DNA from: Seriola aureovittata
Lineage: Eukaryota > Chordata > Actinopteri > Carangiformes > Carangidae
Length of the DNA stretch: 64,000 nucleotides
Direction: 5' to 3'
Assembly: GCF_021018895.1 (NCBI RefSeq)
Contig: NC_079375.1
Location: forward strand, 10,634,732-10,698,731
How positions within the stretch are numbered: the stretch's first letter is position 1; every line of letters starts with the position of its first letter. Both the position numbers and the translations under genes were made by a program. Below are positions 1 to 12,105 of the stretch, one piece after another. The notes under the pieces are model-generated. The model was given only the letters and a program-made list of their open reading frames with translations. It had not been told where the DNA came from and did not search any database.

Positions 1-916
1 GTTTTCCTAGGATTTCTTGGGATTGTCAAAAGATGAAACACTAGATCTGAAGCAGCATTGATTTATTTATCATATTATCAACATTGCTTTTAGCCGCTCC
101 TTTGGTGCGGGCGTTAGAGATCGGACTGTTTGCAAGATAAATGTCGGTACAGTCGAAAAGTTTTCTTCCAATTCAGCCCCACGTTAGTCAGGTTTCTTTC
201 ACACGGTTGCAGACTCACACCAAGGATAAAATAAGGAAGACATTATTGAATGATTGTTTTTATATGGCACTTTGGCACAAACCTGCCCTCCAAAGCAGTT
301 ACAGTACATCAGTAAGATATGCAGTCATGTCCATGAGTATAATTATATAATCTTTTGTCATTTTCAAAAATGATGCCATGAAAAGCACCATGGAAAAATA
401 AAATGTACAACATTATCTCTTTGATAAAACAATGCATTTGGCTATAAATAATAGATTGTGTATTAGTAAATGTGAGCAAGAAGGACAGACGTTCATCTGG
501 TGCCACATTGCTTTCATCTCTTCCATTATTAATCCACATTGTCTTCATTATCAGTGCTATTGTTGTTGTGGCTGCTTTCACGAGGCCTTTGTCTCCCAGG
601 ATGTGAATTGCCGATAAATAGCTTCTCCTCCCGTCTCCACATTTCATCTGTTTGTGACAAACCAGAAGAGAAAATGAAACACGTTTGTGGCCCAAAAGCA
701 CTTGAGGCGGGAGCCAGACAAATCGAAAGCCTGTTGATAGAAGTGTGAGCATATGGTGTATGGTGGTGGTGTGCATATGTGTACAGTGTAAGTGTCCGTT
801 TATGAGCGAGTGCATGCAGAGTGAGCTGTGTGTGCACGCCTGGAGGGTGGGGAACATTTTTTCTAGGAACCAAAGACTGAGAATGATTTTGACTGAGAAA
901 GCTGCTGTATTTCCAG

Positions 917-998
917 GGGGACAAAGAAGCAGAGCTCGGGCTGCCGTTCTCTCCGCTCTGCGACCGAAAGTCTACAATGGTGGCCCAGTCCCAGATCG
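917..998 (+). CDS. pde1c: pde1c exon: end of catalytic domain with invariant Gln
   Basis: The acceptor TTTCCAG ends at 916 and the donor G|GTGAGT starts at 999. The exon is phase 0 at its start and encodes GDKEAELGLPFSPLCDRKST and then MVAQSQI. It is nearly identical to the PDE1 family here. It supplies the invariant purine-binding glutamine. Confidence 0.92.
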
Positions 999-3900
999 GT
1001 GAGTGGCTACTCCACCATCACATGCACACAAAACCTGCACATGATGGCTGTAGAAGTACACAGGTTCTGTTTCAGCACGAGTTAATTTGAGAAAACTAAC
1101 ATTTCCTTTAGAACACCAAAGGGCGTACCATACCCTGTATTTACATACATTTATATTAGTAAAGCAAATTAATTATGAAGAAATTGGTTGCTGTGCTTTC
1201 CATAGTAACGATGGTATTAAAAATATATATAACATTCCCGATAGAGTTGATACTGTATGATGAATAATATTGGATTTCTTCAGTTTCAATGTGGGAAGAG
1301 GCGAGTGAGTGTTGTTTTAAGACTTAAAAATGTCAACCCATCAATTAACAGCTGTGAGTGCACAATAATACAGTTCACAGTCTAAAGAGAGATTTTGAAA
1401 AGTAATAGGAAAAAGAGTAGAAGGACACGCCTCATGCATGACATGCATTAAAGTCTTCAAATCACTTAAATAAAGAGTATGAATATGCATATAATGACAT
1501 TATGTTCTGAATTTGCCAATATCTTTGTCCCCAGGGTTCATAGACTTCATCGTGGTGCCCACCTTCACTGTGCTGACGGACATGATGGAGCGCATCGTCA
1601 CGCCGCTCATCGACGAGGCTTCGCATTCAGGTTTCGCTGGCTTTCGCCGCTCAAGGTGAGCTGCAGCACTTCCTCTCTACGCTGACAGATGTTTTAGCGG
1701 TGAAAAGTTTGGATTCTCAGCAGCAAAACTGAGCAGATGGAAGTGAGTGACATTATGGAAATCAGAGTAAGTTTTAATCAACCAGTCTGGTTAATCAGGG
1801 ATGGAACTGTACTGTTTTCTACCCTTCACCACTCTGAGTAACTACACGCTCGATGACGTGATTAAAGCTCAACAGCTCCTCTGCAATAACAGCATATCTA
1901 ATGAAAGTATTGAGAACAGCAGATGAGTCTCCCATGAGTAATCCATTTCTGTGCGTGGAAATGTCTCCACCTTTCATCAGGGAGAGCCACACACCTTGAA
2001 ATTGACATTTTAGATATGCAAGTCAAGTTCGCCTCGCCTTCCCTGATCAAGAATGGGCCTCAGTGCTGGATTGGCATACACAATAGCCTCTAGAGAAACA
2101 AAAGGAAGTGATTTTGTCTCCACTGGCATAATTAATTGGCTCAATACTTTTCCTGCAGCCATGTACTAAATAAAGTCTGTGCAAAGCTTTGAAAGCACCC
2201 ACACAAAGTACTCTTCCATTACTAATATTTGAACCATTCAGACAGAGATAATTCAAAAACTTTGTGTCTGTCAATTGTTTAAACTTTTATTTTCTCGTAA
2301 AGTGAGATGAATAGAAAATAAAGCAGTATTCAGGGAGTCTGGCTCTGCATCATCCGTTGCACCTGCACATCAATACCAGCCTCCCCGTTCTCCTCAACAG
2401 CAGTCATTAGCATCACTCAGTGGGCCTCCAGTCGAAGTTAACCGAGTGGAAATCTCAGATACTGTTGCCACTTATGCAGTCTCCTTGTCTACGTACACAC
2501 CTGGGTGCTTATGGATTTCGTTGGACTGTTTCTTCACGGCATTTATAGCTACTTTCAGTCATCTGGAAGTGTGTGTGTGTATGTGTGTGCTCTCTCTGTC
2601 TGCCTCTGTTTATCCACCTCTCTTTCCTTTTTCTCCTTTCAAAGTGCCTCTAAATCTGAAAGCTCATGTTTTATTTTATCCAAGCTGCTGGCGTGACTCT
2701 CTGAGTGGAACAGTTTTCCGCTTTTTGAAATATCTCAGAAACTATTGGATGGATTGAAATGAAATTTTGTATAGACATTCATAGCATTCAGACACTGTCC
2801 CCTTTGGCGATCTCCTGAATTTCCCTTTTTAGCACCACAAGAGGCTGATATTTGAGGTTCTGAGTGAAATTTCTTGAGAACTATTGGCTGGATTGCCAAG
2901 ACATTTAGTGCAGACATTCACATATTCCCCCACATGATGAATTGGAATAATGTTGGAATAAAGTTGGGGCGACTCACAAGAGACACATGTCAAAACTGGC
3001 ACGAGAGGCCAAGATATTCTGACTTTTAGTCGGTTCAAGCTCAAAAACCCATATTTCTCATAACACAATTTGATAGCATCTTTTAAACTCCACACGTCTT
3101 GTTTGAAGATTTTTTTTTTCAGTCAAAAATATAAAAAATATTATATAACCAGCCCAAACAGAGATAACCATTATAATTATTTTAAACTTTGGAAATCTCC
3201 CTCCAAATCTTTGGGGGATTTATTGAGTGTAAACAGGAAGTTTTTGTTTTGGCAAATTGGCATCATTAAAAGTATGCTGAATTAGTTATAATCACTTCCT
3301 GTGCAATGCACCCATGGATATAGAGACAGGCATTACTGGATTACTTTGATAGAAAAGAAAAACTTAAAAACAGGATTGTTCTCAGGCAGGTTCTGGATCT
3401 CTGAGAAACGTCTTTTTTCCATCATTTCTAAGCGGATTCATGGACATTTATTTACCATGGACATGGGAGATAACGATATCCTTGGGAAAAAAAAGTCACA
3501 TTGCCTGTGTGTACAGATTTGACTGAGTTGTGACTCCAAGAAGGAGTGTGATTTTTGATGCAAATTGTGGCAATCAGGCGCTAATGGTTTTAAAGCACCT
3601 TAATTGCCTCGGATATCCTCGGAGAGTTAAAGTCACACTGAATCTAATTATGTCTCAGTGTTGAAAACCCCCAAACAACAAAAGACATTATTCCTATTTC
3701 CACCGGCTGAGTAGTAGTCACTGTGACAAGTAAACTGAACGTCACATGTTCATCTAGCGCCATCATCAGGTCAAAAATATCATTTGTCCATAACTTTGGT
3801 TTGTTGCCAAAAACCTGCAAAACTAATGACATTAATCAACATCATCATACTAACTGGTGAACATGGTAAACATTACTTGCTAAACAGCAGCATGTTACTA

Positions 3901-5524
3901 CTGTCTTGAGCGTGTTAGCATGCTGACCTTAGCATTTAGCTCAAAGCTTCACTGTGCTTAAGTACAGCCAGCCTCACAGAGCTGCTAGCATGCCTGAATG
4001 TACACTTGTTTAAGTCTCACCTCCTTTCTCCTCTGTCATTTTGGTCCGTCCAGTCTGAACAGTATTAGCTCAGATGAAGCCAAACGGCACAGTGTGAAGA
4101 GCATCGGCTCCGACAGCAGCTCATCAGGCCAAAGCTCCTTGCTGACGGTGGACATGAAGAACTTCAAGGCGTTGTGGAATGAAGAGGTTTATCAGAACAG
4201 AGAGCGGTGGAAAGCCCAGGCCGCTAAAGGTACTGTTCACACATACATACAAAGTGATAACCTGGTAAAATGGTGGTGATTTGGGGATTCTGGAAACATC
4301 AAAGCGATGGTAAAACTGATCTTTCTGAGCAGATCACGAGCTCCAGCCGAATGTAGAAAATTGGCTCATAGAGCAGCAATGCTCTTAACATCTGCAATGC
4401 TCTTAGCTCACCCGGAGAGGGATTTGGATTGCCCCGTATTAGTGTGAGATTTTGTGGGATACACAGTGGATTTCCACCAGCGGAGAAAATAAGAAGATAA
4501 TAAATGTGTTGTCATGACATGTTATGTTATTTAATATTTATTTATTTGATCTATGTTTTGATATATATCAATTTGATCAAGTTGTCTACACGCCCATTGC
4601 AAGTGGTTTAAAGGTTGTAACTTCTGGCTTTATTCATTTTTGATAAATCATTAACTAATGCCATATATGTTACTTATAATCCATTAATATGAACAGTGTT
4701 TCGGTTGCCAGACTGTGTAAAATCCCTGTGGTTGGTATTTATCCTCTTCCTGTGTGACACTTGTTTTATCTTTTCACATAGCGCTTCATTCTTCAATAAT
4801 ACTTGGTGTTTGTGGCTTATTGTAAGAAGCATTTATTGATTAATTATTGACATTTCTAACTGCAGACTTGGTGGCCTACACATGAGAAATAAATGTGCAT
4901 TTATTAGTTTATTACCAATATTTATTACCAAAAAGAAAGTATAAACACCAGACAAATGGGTTTCGTCACAACATAACAACACAGATGTTTTGCCCAAGTC
5001 TTGTTAACAGTCTATAACGTGTGCTTTCTTAGAACATGGGACCAGTAAAGTGGCTATAATCAATATTTTGCAGCTATAATCAATATATTAATATTAAAGT
5101 TAATATGTAAAATGAACATATGTATGAGAAAATGTTGCCTGTAGTGATGAACCCACAGAGAATCAAAACCCACTATAGGCCTCCTGCTCAGTAGCAGAGA
5201 CTAGCTGCTGAATATAGTGGAGCATTTTGCAACTAAAGAGACAGATATTTCCTTCAGGAGTTAAAAGAGCTAAAAGACAGTAAATATTTAAGTTTGATTC
5301 ATTGGTGGGACAGTAACACAAGTCCAAATGATTGCTAATGTTGCTCTGTAACTGCTGTATGTGTAAAAAGGCAGCTTTTTTGGTAAGATGTTAGCTTTGT
5401 CAAGAACAACACTGATAACATGTCAGTGTTGTGTTAACAACGAGTCTCTGCTGCCCCCAAGTTGCTAACAGCTCACTTAATACAGGTTCAATTTAGCACA
5501 AGTAGTTATGAATTAATGTACATG

Positions 5525-5573
<49 letters not shown>

Positions 5574-6683
5574 TAACCTGCCCCTCACACTCCATGTGAC
5601 CTCAGAGGCGGAGGAGAGAGCTAAAAGGGAAGCAGAGGAGCGAGCTCAGCAGGAAGAGGCTATGGATCCACAGGAGGTCCACACGGAATCAGATCACTCT
5701 GAACCAAAGGAGGACAAATTGGAGGGGGAGGCGCCCGAGTCAGCAGAGGTCAGCAGACCACCAGATGGTAACACAGGGGAAACAGAACAGGGAGCACAGC
5801 CTGGGAGCACCACACACAAGAGTCCTCCCCTGCATAACGGTACATCCCTTAAACTGTGTCGTCCCATAGCATGGCTTGTTTTTAACGGACATGACATAAA
5901 TCTACTTCTATTCATGTGCTATACATACATGCAAATAACTAACTGATCATTGTAACCATGGTGACTGTAGTCCACATTTCTATCATGCTCAAACTTTTTC
6001 ACATATTTTTCAATATTATCCTCGATACTTTGTGCATCATTTTATTTTCAAAAAATTCATCCTTGATATATTTATATGGGATCTCACTAGAATTTCACTA
6101 ACTTTCTTTGTGTCATGACCCAGTGGTTGGTTAGAGGGGGTTTAAGATGTTATTAAAAACTTAATCACTAACTAAAAAGAGAGAGGATGATTTCAGGGTT
6201 TTCCATTCCTGCTTGGATAGAGGGCATGTTTGCTACCATGAACTCTACCTGCATCAGTCTGAAAAAATAACGCAACTGTTTGGACTGTTCAGGAGAGTTG
6301 TCTGAAGGGGCTGAATCTCCAGAGGGTGAAGAAAAGACGAACAAAAGTGTCGATGGTGAGTTTTATTTCTGCAGCCCATGACTGTTGACAAAAAATAAGC
6401 TGAAGTATCTGTTTCATGACTATGAAATGAAGTGTAAACTAATGTTTCAGTCTACTGTTCCAGAAATACTACTCTGCCTCAGGAGGAATATCCTGTATTT
6501 GTACTTCAGTGGAGATTTTTAATTACATTGCATTTTGTTAAGTCGGAGACAACTTCCTAATCACAAGAAAATAAACAAGCAGAAAAATCATAATTTCCCC
6601 ATGTAAGCAGTTTGTTTATGTCTGTTTAATTTTGCCTAAATATTCCTTTTTTATTTCCCAAAGCAGAGGTAGCGATGGAATAA
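917..6683 (+). CDS. pde1c: PDE1C C-terminal part (Ca2+/calmodulin-dependent 3',5'-cyclic nucleotide phosphodiesterase), 5' truncated by window
   Basis: Six coding exons are visible: 917-998, 1535-1655, 4054-4229, 5606-5839, 6293-6355 and 6664-6683 (stop TAA 6681-6683). They join in frame into 231 residues, and every junction is GT/AG. PDE1C hydrolyses cAMP and cGMP in the cytosol when Ca2+/calmodulin binds its N-terminal part, which lies upstream of the window. The first two exons carry the end of the HD-type catalytic domain. They include the invariant glutamine (CAG 992-994) and the phenylalanine of the base-binding clamp (TTC 1537-1539) in the SQIGF motif. The C-terminal RRSSLNSIS and RERWKA segments match PDE1C rather than PDE1A or PDE1B. 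After them comes a Glu/Lys/Pro-rich, probably disordered tail. The assignment also fits the neighbouring neurod6, as in human 7p14. The metal-binding half of the catalytic domain is not in the window. Confidence 0.93.
1535..1655 (+). CDS. pde1c: pde1c exon: end of catalytic domain with Phe clamp
   Basis: The acceptor CCCCAG ends at 1534 and the donor AAG|GTGAGC starts at 1656. The exon encodes GFIDFIVVPTFTVLTDMMER and continues to GFAGFRRS. The first Phe is the base-stacking clamp residue. The Arg-Arg-Ser run begins the PDE1C-type C-terminal tail and looks like a basophilic kinase site. Confidence 0.92.
2725..4000. repeat. interspersed repeat cluster of perciform type in a pde1c intron
   Basis: The block contains twice the phrase ACTATTGG(A/C)TGGATTG followed by AGACATTCA. 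Near 3890-4000 it has GCATGTTA... GTTAGCATGCTGACC... TTAGCATTTAGCTC. I recognise both as parts of a very common perciform interspersed repeat. It ends within about 60 nt of the exon at 4054. The element class is unknown to me. Confidence 0.6.
4054..4229 (+). CDS. pde1c: pde1c exon: Ser-rich tail
   Basis: The acceptor GTCCAG ends at 4053 and the donor AAAG|GTACTG starts at 4230. After a split Ser codon it encodes 58 residues: LNSISSDEAKRHSVKSIGS, a poly-Ser stretch, then VDMKNFKALW and RERWKAQAAK. The layout matches mammalian PDE1C (LNSIS... VDYKSFKATW... RERW). Confidence 0.92.
5130..5500. repeat. probable interspersed repeat in pde1c intron
   Basis: The segment with TTCCTTCAGGAGTTAAAAGAG, GCTAATGTTGCTCTGTAACTG and CTGCTGCCCCCAAGT resembles a common fish dispersed repeat. 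This is a recollection of family wording, not an alignment. Confidence 0.45.
5526..5570. repeat. (CA)n microsatellite before pde1c exon
   Basis: An uninterrupted CA run ending 35 nt before the acceptor of the exon at 5606. Confidence 0.95.
5606..5839 (+). CDS. pde1c: pde1c exon: acidic/Lys-rich low-complexity tail
   Basis: The acceptor CCTCAG ends at 5605 and the donor AACG|GTACAT starts at 5840. It begins EAEERAKREAEERAQQEEA and continues as Glu, Pro, Ser and Thr-rich sequence. The composition resembles the PDE1C C-terminus but alignment would be weak. A (CA)n repeat ends only 35 nt before the acceptor. Confidence 0.85.
6293..6355 (+). CDS. pde1c: pde1c small exon
   Basis: This 63 nt exon has acceptor GTTCAG (ending 6292) and donor GATG|GTGAGT (from 6356). 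It reads GELSEGAESPEGEEKTNKSV and then Asp when joined in frame to its neighbours. The length is a multiple of three, so skipping it would keep the frame. Confidence 0.8.
6664..6683 (+). CDS. pde1c: pde1c last coding exon (AEVAME-stop)
   Basis: The acceptor AAAG ends at 6663, and a second AG three bases downstream ends at 6666. From the first acceptor the exon reads AEVAME then TAA at 6681-6683. From the second it reads EVAME, in the same frame. The 3' UTR follows. Confidence 0.75.
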
Positions 6684-7288
6684 GCGAGCCACACTGTTGC
6701 ATCTTTGCTGCGCTGCCGTCGACCTGAAACCTGCTTTTAACACTCAACTGGAGGACTCACACAGACTCACGTCACAGGGAAGGCCGTTAGTTGGACTGTG
6801 TCGCCCTCTACAGGACACCAAGAAACTCACACCTTCACTTCCATTTTTGTCCTTATGATCAACTTGTTTTTTACTTTTACCATATTAATACTCCCACACT
6901 CTTGTATGCAGAGTTTGTGGCTCTACCCATGTGCATTATTCCTCCCTCACTGCTTATTGATAAAGACAATACAGAAGATTTAATGACCTTAAGATGACAT
7001 CGACGATGGTGGGGTTGAGAGGACCCTTTGAGAGACTGACACTGAAAATGTTGCTTTAATTTTTTTTTGTTTTTAGTTTGCCAATCTTTTACTTAACGCA
7101 ACCACAGACATGTAGCCACCGTACAAGTCCCACTTTTTACATCTGCATTATTTTTTTCTGTCAGGACTCGTTTGTTAGATTTTAGCATCACAAAGTAAAG
7201 TCTGGTTTAAAGTTGAATTAGAAACATAAGGTTTGCTACAGTAATCCTTACAAATTAAGACAAAAGTGCTTTTTTGTGGGAAATGCAG

Positions 7289-7294
7289 AATAAA
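7289..7294 (+). terminator. pde1c: candidate proximal poly(A) signal of pde1c
   Basis: Canonical AATAAA about 0.6 kb after the stop codon. Use is inferred only. Confidence 0.35.
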
Positions 7295-9554
7295 TGCACA
7301 TGAAGAGGAACTTTTACAACTGCTACACCGTATGTATGTGAGCATGTGTACAGTACACTAGGAATTCATTCACAGGTCTACAACGCCACTATTTTACTAG
7401 CAAGCACTCCTTAAACAAACCCACTCTGTGTTGGAAAATTGTGCTTTAGGAGTTCCTGATGGGCGTCTCATAAAAACCTTTTTCTTTTTTTTTTCTTTGT
7501 TACCAGGAGTTGTGACTCATTTTTCCCCCTTACACACATTTACTTTCTCAGTGCTTTCCTCAGACATTGTACAAGTCTGATGCGTTTGTGTTCCTTGTTT
7601 TTTGTGTGTCTTTATCCTCTCCACTGTATATATTGAAATTTGTACATGTATGAATCTGAGGAGGAGTAGAAATCCCAGATTCCACAATCCAAAAATGGAT
7701 GTTTTTTGGATATAATGTAAGATATTATGGTGGAAAATGTCCAAAAAATTAGAATGCAACCTTTGCATTTCAGACATATCACACACATACAAATGCATTC
7801 AAGTTTTTGTAATACATAAACTCTTTTTGTTTACCTTTTTTTTTTGTAACATTTGTTTTACATTTGTCCTATATCAATCATGCACTAGATGCGTCTTATA
7901 TCCACACTGTATGTCATTTCTTCATCAAAAGACTTCTTCTCGATGCCTTCTTATGTGTATTGAAGCTGTAGCAAAAAAAACAAAAAACAAAACAAAAAAA
8001 AAAACAACACTGTCGCTCCATTAGAGAGAAATCTTACATATGTACGTTATATTTATTTTGCAGGACAGTTATGTTACAGCAGCTTCACCTTCTCGGTTGT
8101 TGGTGTAATGTTTAATCGACGTGTTTACAGCGTGCTTGTGCACCTATTAGCCAGCTGAATCCATCATGCTTTTGTGATGCATCCGAGGCTGTGAGTCCAA
8201 ACTGTATCTGCTTCCTGGTTGTTTGCCAGGTTTTTCAAGGCTTCTAATGTTGTGTATAGAAGATGCAAATATTGCTTACTGTGCATATGTAACATATTGA
8301 ACCCCTGCAACGCTGGTTCAGCTTTTCCTATGTACTTAATATGTGTCAGTGGAAGAGAGGAAAACAAGCATTTTGGCAGTATTTACATAATGATAGGTAT
8401 GTTTTCCCTAAAATTGTGCACTTTTACTTTGTTGAAATTCCCTCATTTTATTTTAAAGTATACAGTACATGTGCAACTTTATATAAAACTATAGGAACTA
8501 TGACTTCTTTTTTAGCCTCTTTGTTTTAATACACACTCCCCATTTTTATATTATAACAGGACACTAGTATCGTGCTGGGACATAGCAGTTTGTCATGCAA
8601 TGCTACTTTCTACCTAAAAAATACAGTCAGTGGTTAGCAAGCCAGCTGGCTGAATGTGTGCCTATATATATGTACTTTCCATGTCACACCTTTCACCTGT
8701 AGGAAAAAACTATTTTGTGATGTCATTTGAATCTGTGCTGATCCAGGTACAGTCAAACAAACCAGTTCATATCTTCCTTCAATATTACATACTAAAGGAG
8801 TCTTGTGTAAAGACTTTTATTTTAGACACTGTTGGAAAATCTGTTTGTACAGTCAGCAGTTTGATGTTGCAGAAGTATAGTATTTATAATGGTATATTTT
8901 ATGGTCTATTTTGCTCTTTTTCATTTAGAAAAAAAAATCTATTTTTTAGCTGTTTATGTGCTGTATAGTGTATGTTTTTTTGTTTCACTGTACTGTTTGC
9001 TCCTGTTTTGAATCAGAGGATGGATTGTCATCTTCAACATGTAACTGTTTTTTCTTTTTTAATTTTGTCTCTCCTGTGTATATCTGTCTGATATGTTTTA
9101 CTCCACCAGCTCTGAAGTCAGAAAATTTCAAGTGGCTCAAAACTCTTCACTGTAAAATTTAAAGTGTAACAATCACAGCAAATTACATTTATGAGTAGAA
9201 CAAAAACAAAAGTTATTGCATCCTCAAAATAGCCTGCCTGACACTTGGTAAAGCAGAATATATTTTCTGTACCAAGGAATCAACACATGTACAGTCTTGT
9301 AGTTTGCTCTCTCTTTCACTTGCTACTGTGATAGCCTACTGTATGAATATTTAACAGGAATTTATACCGACCATAATCAGAAACATAGCTGTATTTATGA
9401 CATGTAAAGACTTCTAAACGTGGTGTTTTGTAACAGTTACTATGGAACAGATTATTTGTTGTTTGTTTAATGCTTTGTTTCCTTGTTTAGTCTGATAATC
9501 ACTCTGTAATGACTGATCTCAAACTGCTCTAGTCACTGAGGTTAGATGGATGTA

Positions 9555-9556
<2 letters not shown>

Positions 9557-9605
<49 letters not shown>

Positions 9606-9812
9606 TGTGTGTGAGATAGAGAGAGAGAGGGTGTGTGTGTGTGTGTGTGTGTGAAACTGCTGATAAATACTCAGTGTGCATTTCTGATCTCCTCACTGTG
9701 ACCTGCTCTGTTGATGAGCGTGTGTGTGTCTGTGTGTGTGTGTGTGTGTGTGTCTGTGTGTGTGTCTGTGTCTGTGTCTGTGTGTGTGTGTATGAGAGAG
9801 AGAGAGAGAGAG
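9557..9812. repeat. compound GT/GA microsatellites in putative pde1c 3' UTR
   Basis: GT runs at 9557-9602, 9631-9653 and 9718-9791, with GA runs beside them, the last ending near 9812. Confidence 0.95.
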
Positions 9813-10175
9813 GTAAACAAAAAGAGATGGACTGTATAAAGCTGGGTAGACAGTTCTCACCACCAACAAAATTTTACAATTGCATTTCAAATAAGCAGTT
9901 TTTTTTTCCACTTTAAACGTCCAGTTCTCACATTTTATTAAATTACAAATTGTTCCACAGGGTGGATCAAACAATTCCACAAAAAGGTGGATAAATTAGT
10001 TAACAGAAGTTAACCACCTTAGGTTTACCCTCTGCTACATCCTTGGTTAGACAGAATGACTAAGAGTGAATGCGCGTGTGCGTATGCATGTATGTGCATG
10101 CATGTGTGTGTCACTGTCCCATGCCGGCCAGGCGGCCGTGTGTGCCACCATGCTCTGTGACTGCACAGTCGTATC

Positions 10176-10181
10176 AATAAA
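10176..10181 (+). terminator. pde1c: candidate distal poly(A) signal of pde1c
   Basis: AATAAA in the context GTATCAATAAATCTGG, with downstream TG-rich sequence (TGTCTGCCTGTCC). It is about 3.5 kb after the stop. Use is inferred only. Confidence 0.35.
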
Positions 10182-10474
10182 TCTGGACTCAAAGGGCTCA
10201 GATCATGTCTGCCTGTCCTCATTTCTACAACACCACAGCTCAATGTGTCATGTTACAGGGGCACTCCACCAATTTTACACATCAATATCCATTTATTCTT
10301 TGTAAGGAGAACTACTCAGCGTGTGACAGCAGTTGAATAATGTCTTCTGTGTCTTTGGAGGAGCTTTATCAATAACCAGATTTATCTGATCTTGACCTTT
10401 GAAGACTACATATTTGTAATTGAATACCCTACATAGGCTGGGAGGGTCAGACAAAAACATGTAAGATAGCTACA

Positions 10475-10600
10475 AACATTATTTGCATTATTGATCAATG
10501 TGTTCATCATAATTCTTTTGATTCATTTGTTAACTTTCTAATTAATAAAATGTCAGAAAATACAAAGGGACATCACAGTTTCCAAAGGTGATATCGGCCT
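10475..10600. repeat. fragment of the ATTAATCG-type interspersed repeat
   Basis: TTCTAATTAATAAAATGTCAGAAAATAC, then CATCACAGTTTCC and AAAGGTGATATC: phrases shared with the other copies listed in this window. Confidence 0.5.
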
Positions 10601-11789
10601 AATTTCTTACTTTGTCCTACCACCAACAGCCTAATCAAGTTACATACTGGATGACGTCTGCCACCCAAAAAATTCTGTTGCTCTCATTCGTCAGTTCAGA
10701 TTGAAGGTGAGCGCAGAGGCACCTTCTTCCTGCAGCAGATGAATGTGAAAACAAACTTCACTCCTCAATCTATAATGATAGGAAACAGACAAAAGGAGCA
10801 AATCTTCATGTTTGATAAGTGAACCATAGAATATTTTGCTTGATGAATGCTTTTTCCTTTCTTTAAATGTATGCACCTTGCAACATTCACACAGTATTAC
10901 CATCCTCAAGCACAACCATTGTGATTGTACACCACAGACTACTGATGCAACCACTCCTTGCTGTTTTGCTATTTTATATGTGCTTTAATTCATTTTGCAA
11001 TTTAAAGCTAACAACTATTTTCTATGTAAAGATATAGTGGAGTAATGGCATCCTGAGCAGAGAACAAAGTGACACCCCCTCTGTGTTATAATCTGAGTTT
11101 CTCTGGTCTTTATTTTGGTATCCGCTCTGGCAGCGCATGCATGTTAGTAAATGTGAGTTCCTCCTGTTAAACACTTGGGCCCAATCCTAATGTCCACCCT
11201 CACAGACTCGCACACAATTGGAGGCGTGTTCCCGGTAAGTTCGTTCTGGTAATACTGGTCTGGCCTAACGAGATGGAGACACCTGTGAGCTCCAGTTTGA
11301 CCCAGAATTGACTTGTTCTTCTCCTCGATGTGTGAGCAACTTACTGGCTACAACATGTTTTCATTAGCGACCGGTTACAGAAGGCGTGCTAATGTTAGCT
11401 AACTTTGTTTGGCAAATGTTGCTAATGCTAGCTGGCTGTGCTTTGAAGCAAATCACGACAATGCTAGCGTGAGCTAATGGTTGTGGATAGATTGTTTTCA
11501 CGGGACGACTTTTGAGTTGGGCTTCATTACACCTTACAGACTGAGAAGGTGAATGGAGAGGTGGGGTTATGGCTGAAGAAGCATTTGTTTCAGTCTGAGA
11601 TGCTGACGGTTTTATGACATCTAGTGGCAGTGACTAATGTCTACAGAACTTTTAAAGATATTAACATGACGTTAAAATCAAACTATTGTTTGACACCTGA
11701 GCACGAGAACCTGGGCAGCGTATAAGGCCCCCAACCTTCCTACTGAAAGATTGAAAGATACACAAAGTAATTACAAACAGTTTTTTTTG

Positions 11790-12105
11790 TTTTGCATCTC
11801 CTTGAAGTACTTTTTGTAGTTGTTTTGGGTCTCTTTGTTATAGTTTAACATCTTGTTATTGACATCTTGTCTTTTGTTATTTTGTGTTTTGCATACATTT
11901 GTAGTTGTTTTGTATCTCTTTATAGTCACTCTGTGTCTCTTGTCTCATTGTGGTCATTTTGTGTCATTTTGTCGTTGTTTTGTGTTCCTTTGTTGTAGTT
12001 TTGGGTCTCTTTGTATCTCTTTGTTGACATTTTTGCCCCTTTGTAGCAGTTTTGCATCTCTTTGCAGTCGTTTTGTATTGTTTTGTGTCTCTTTGTTGTT
12101 GGCCT
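11790..12105. repeat. degenerate tandem array, period about 24 bp
   Basis: Repeated variants of TTGTAGTTGTTTTGTGTCTC (plus CTTTG). It makes a long Leu/Cys/Phe-rich open frame that is not a gene. Confidence 0.75.

Larger units (their letters stand above)
6684..10195 (+). other. pde1c: probable pde1c 3' UTR
   Basis: This is AT-rich, ORF-poor DNA after the pde1c stop, with poly-T tracts and GT/GA microsatellites. AATAAA hexamers at 7289-7294 and 10176-10181 are candidate proximal and distal poly(A) signals. The second is followed by GT-rich sequence. The end point is an inference and would need transcript data. Confidence 0.4.
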
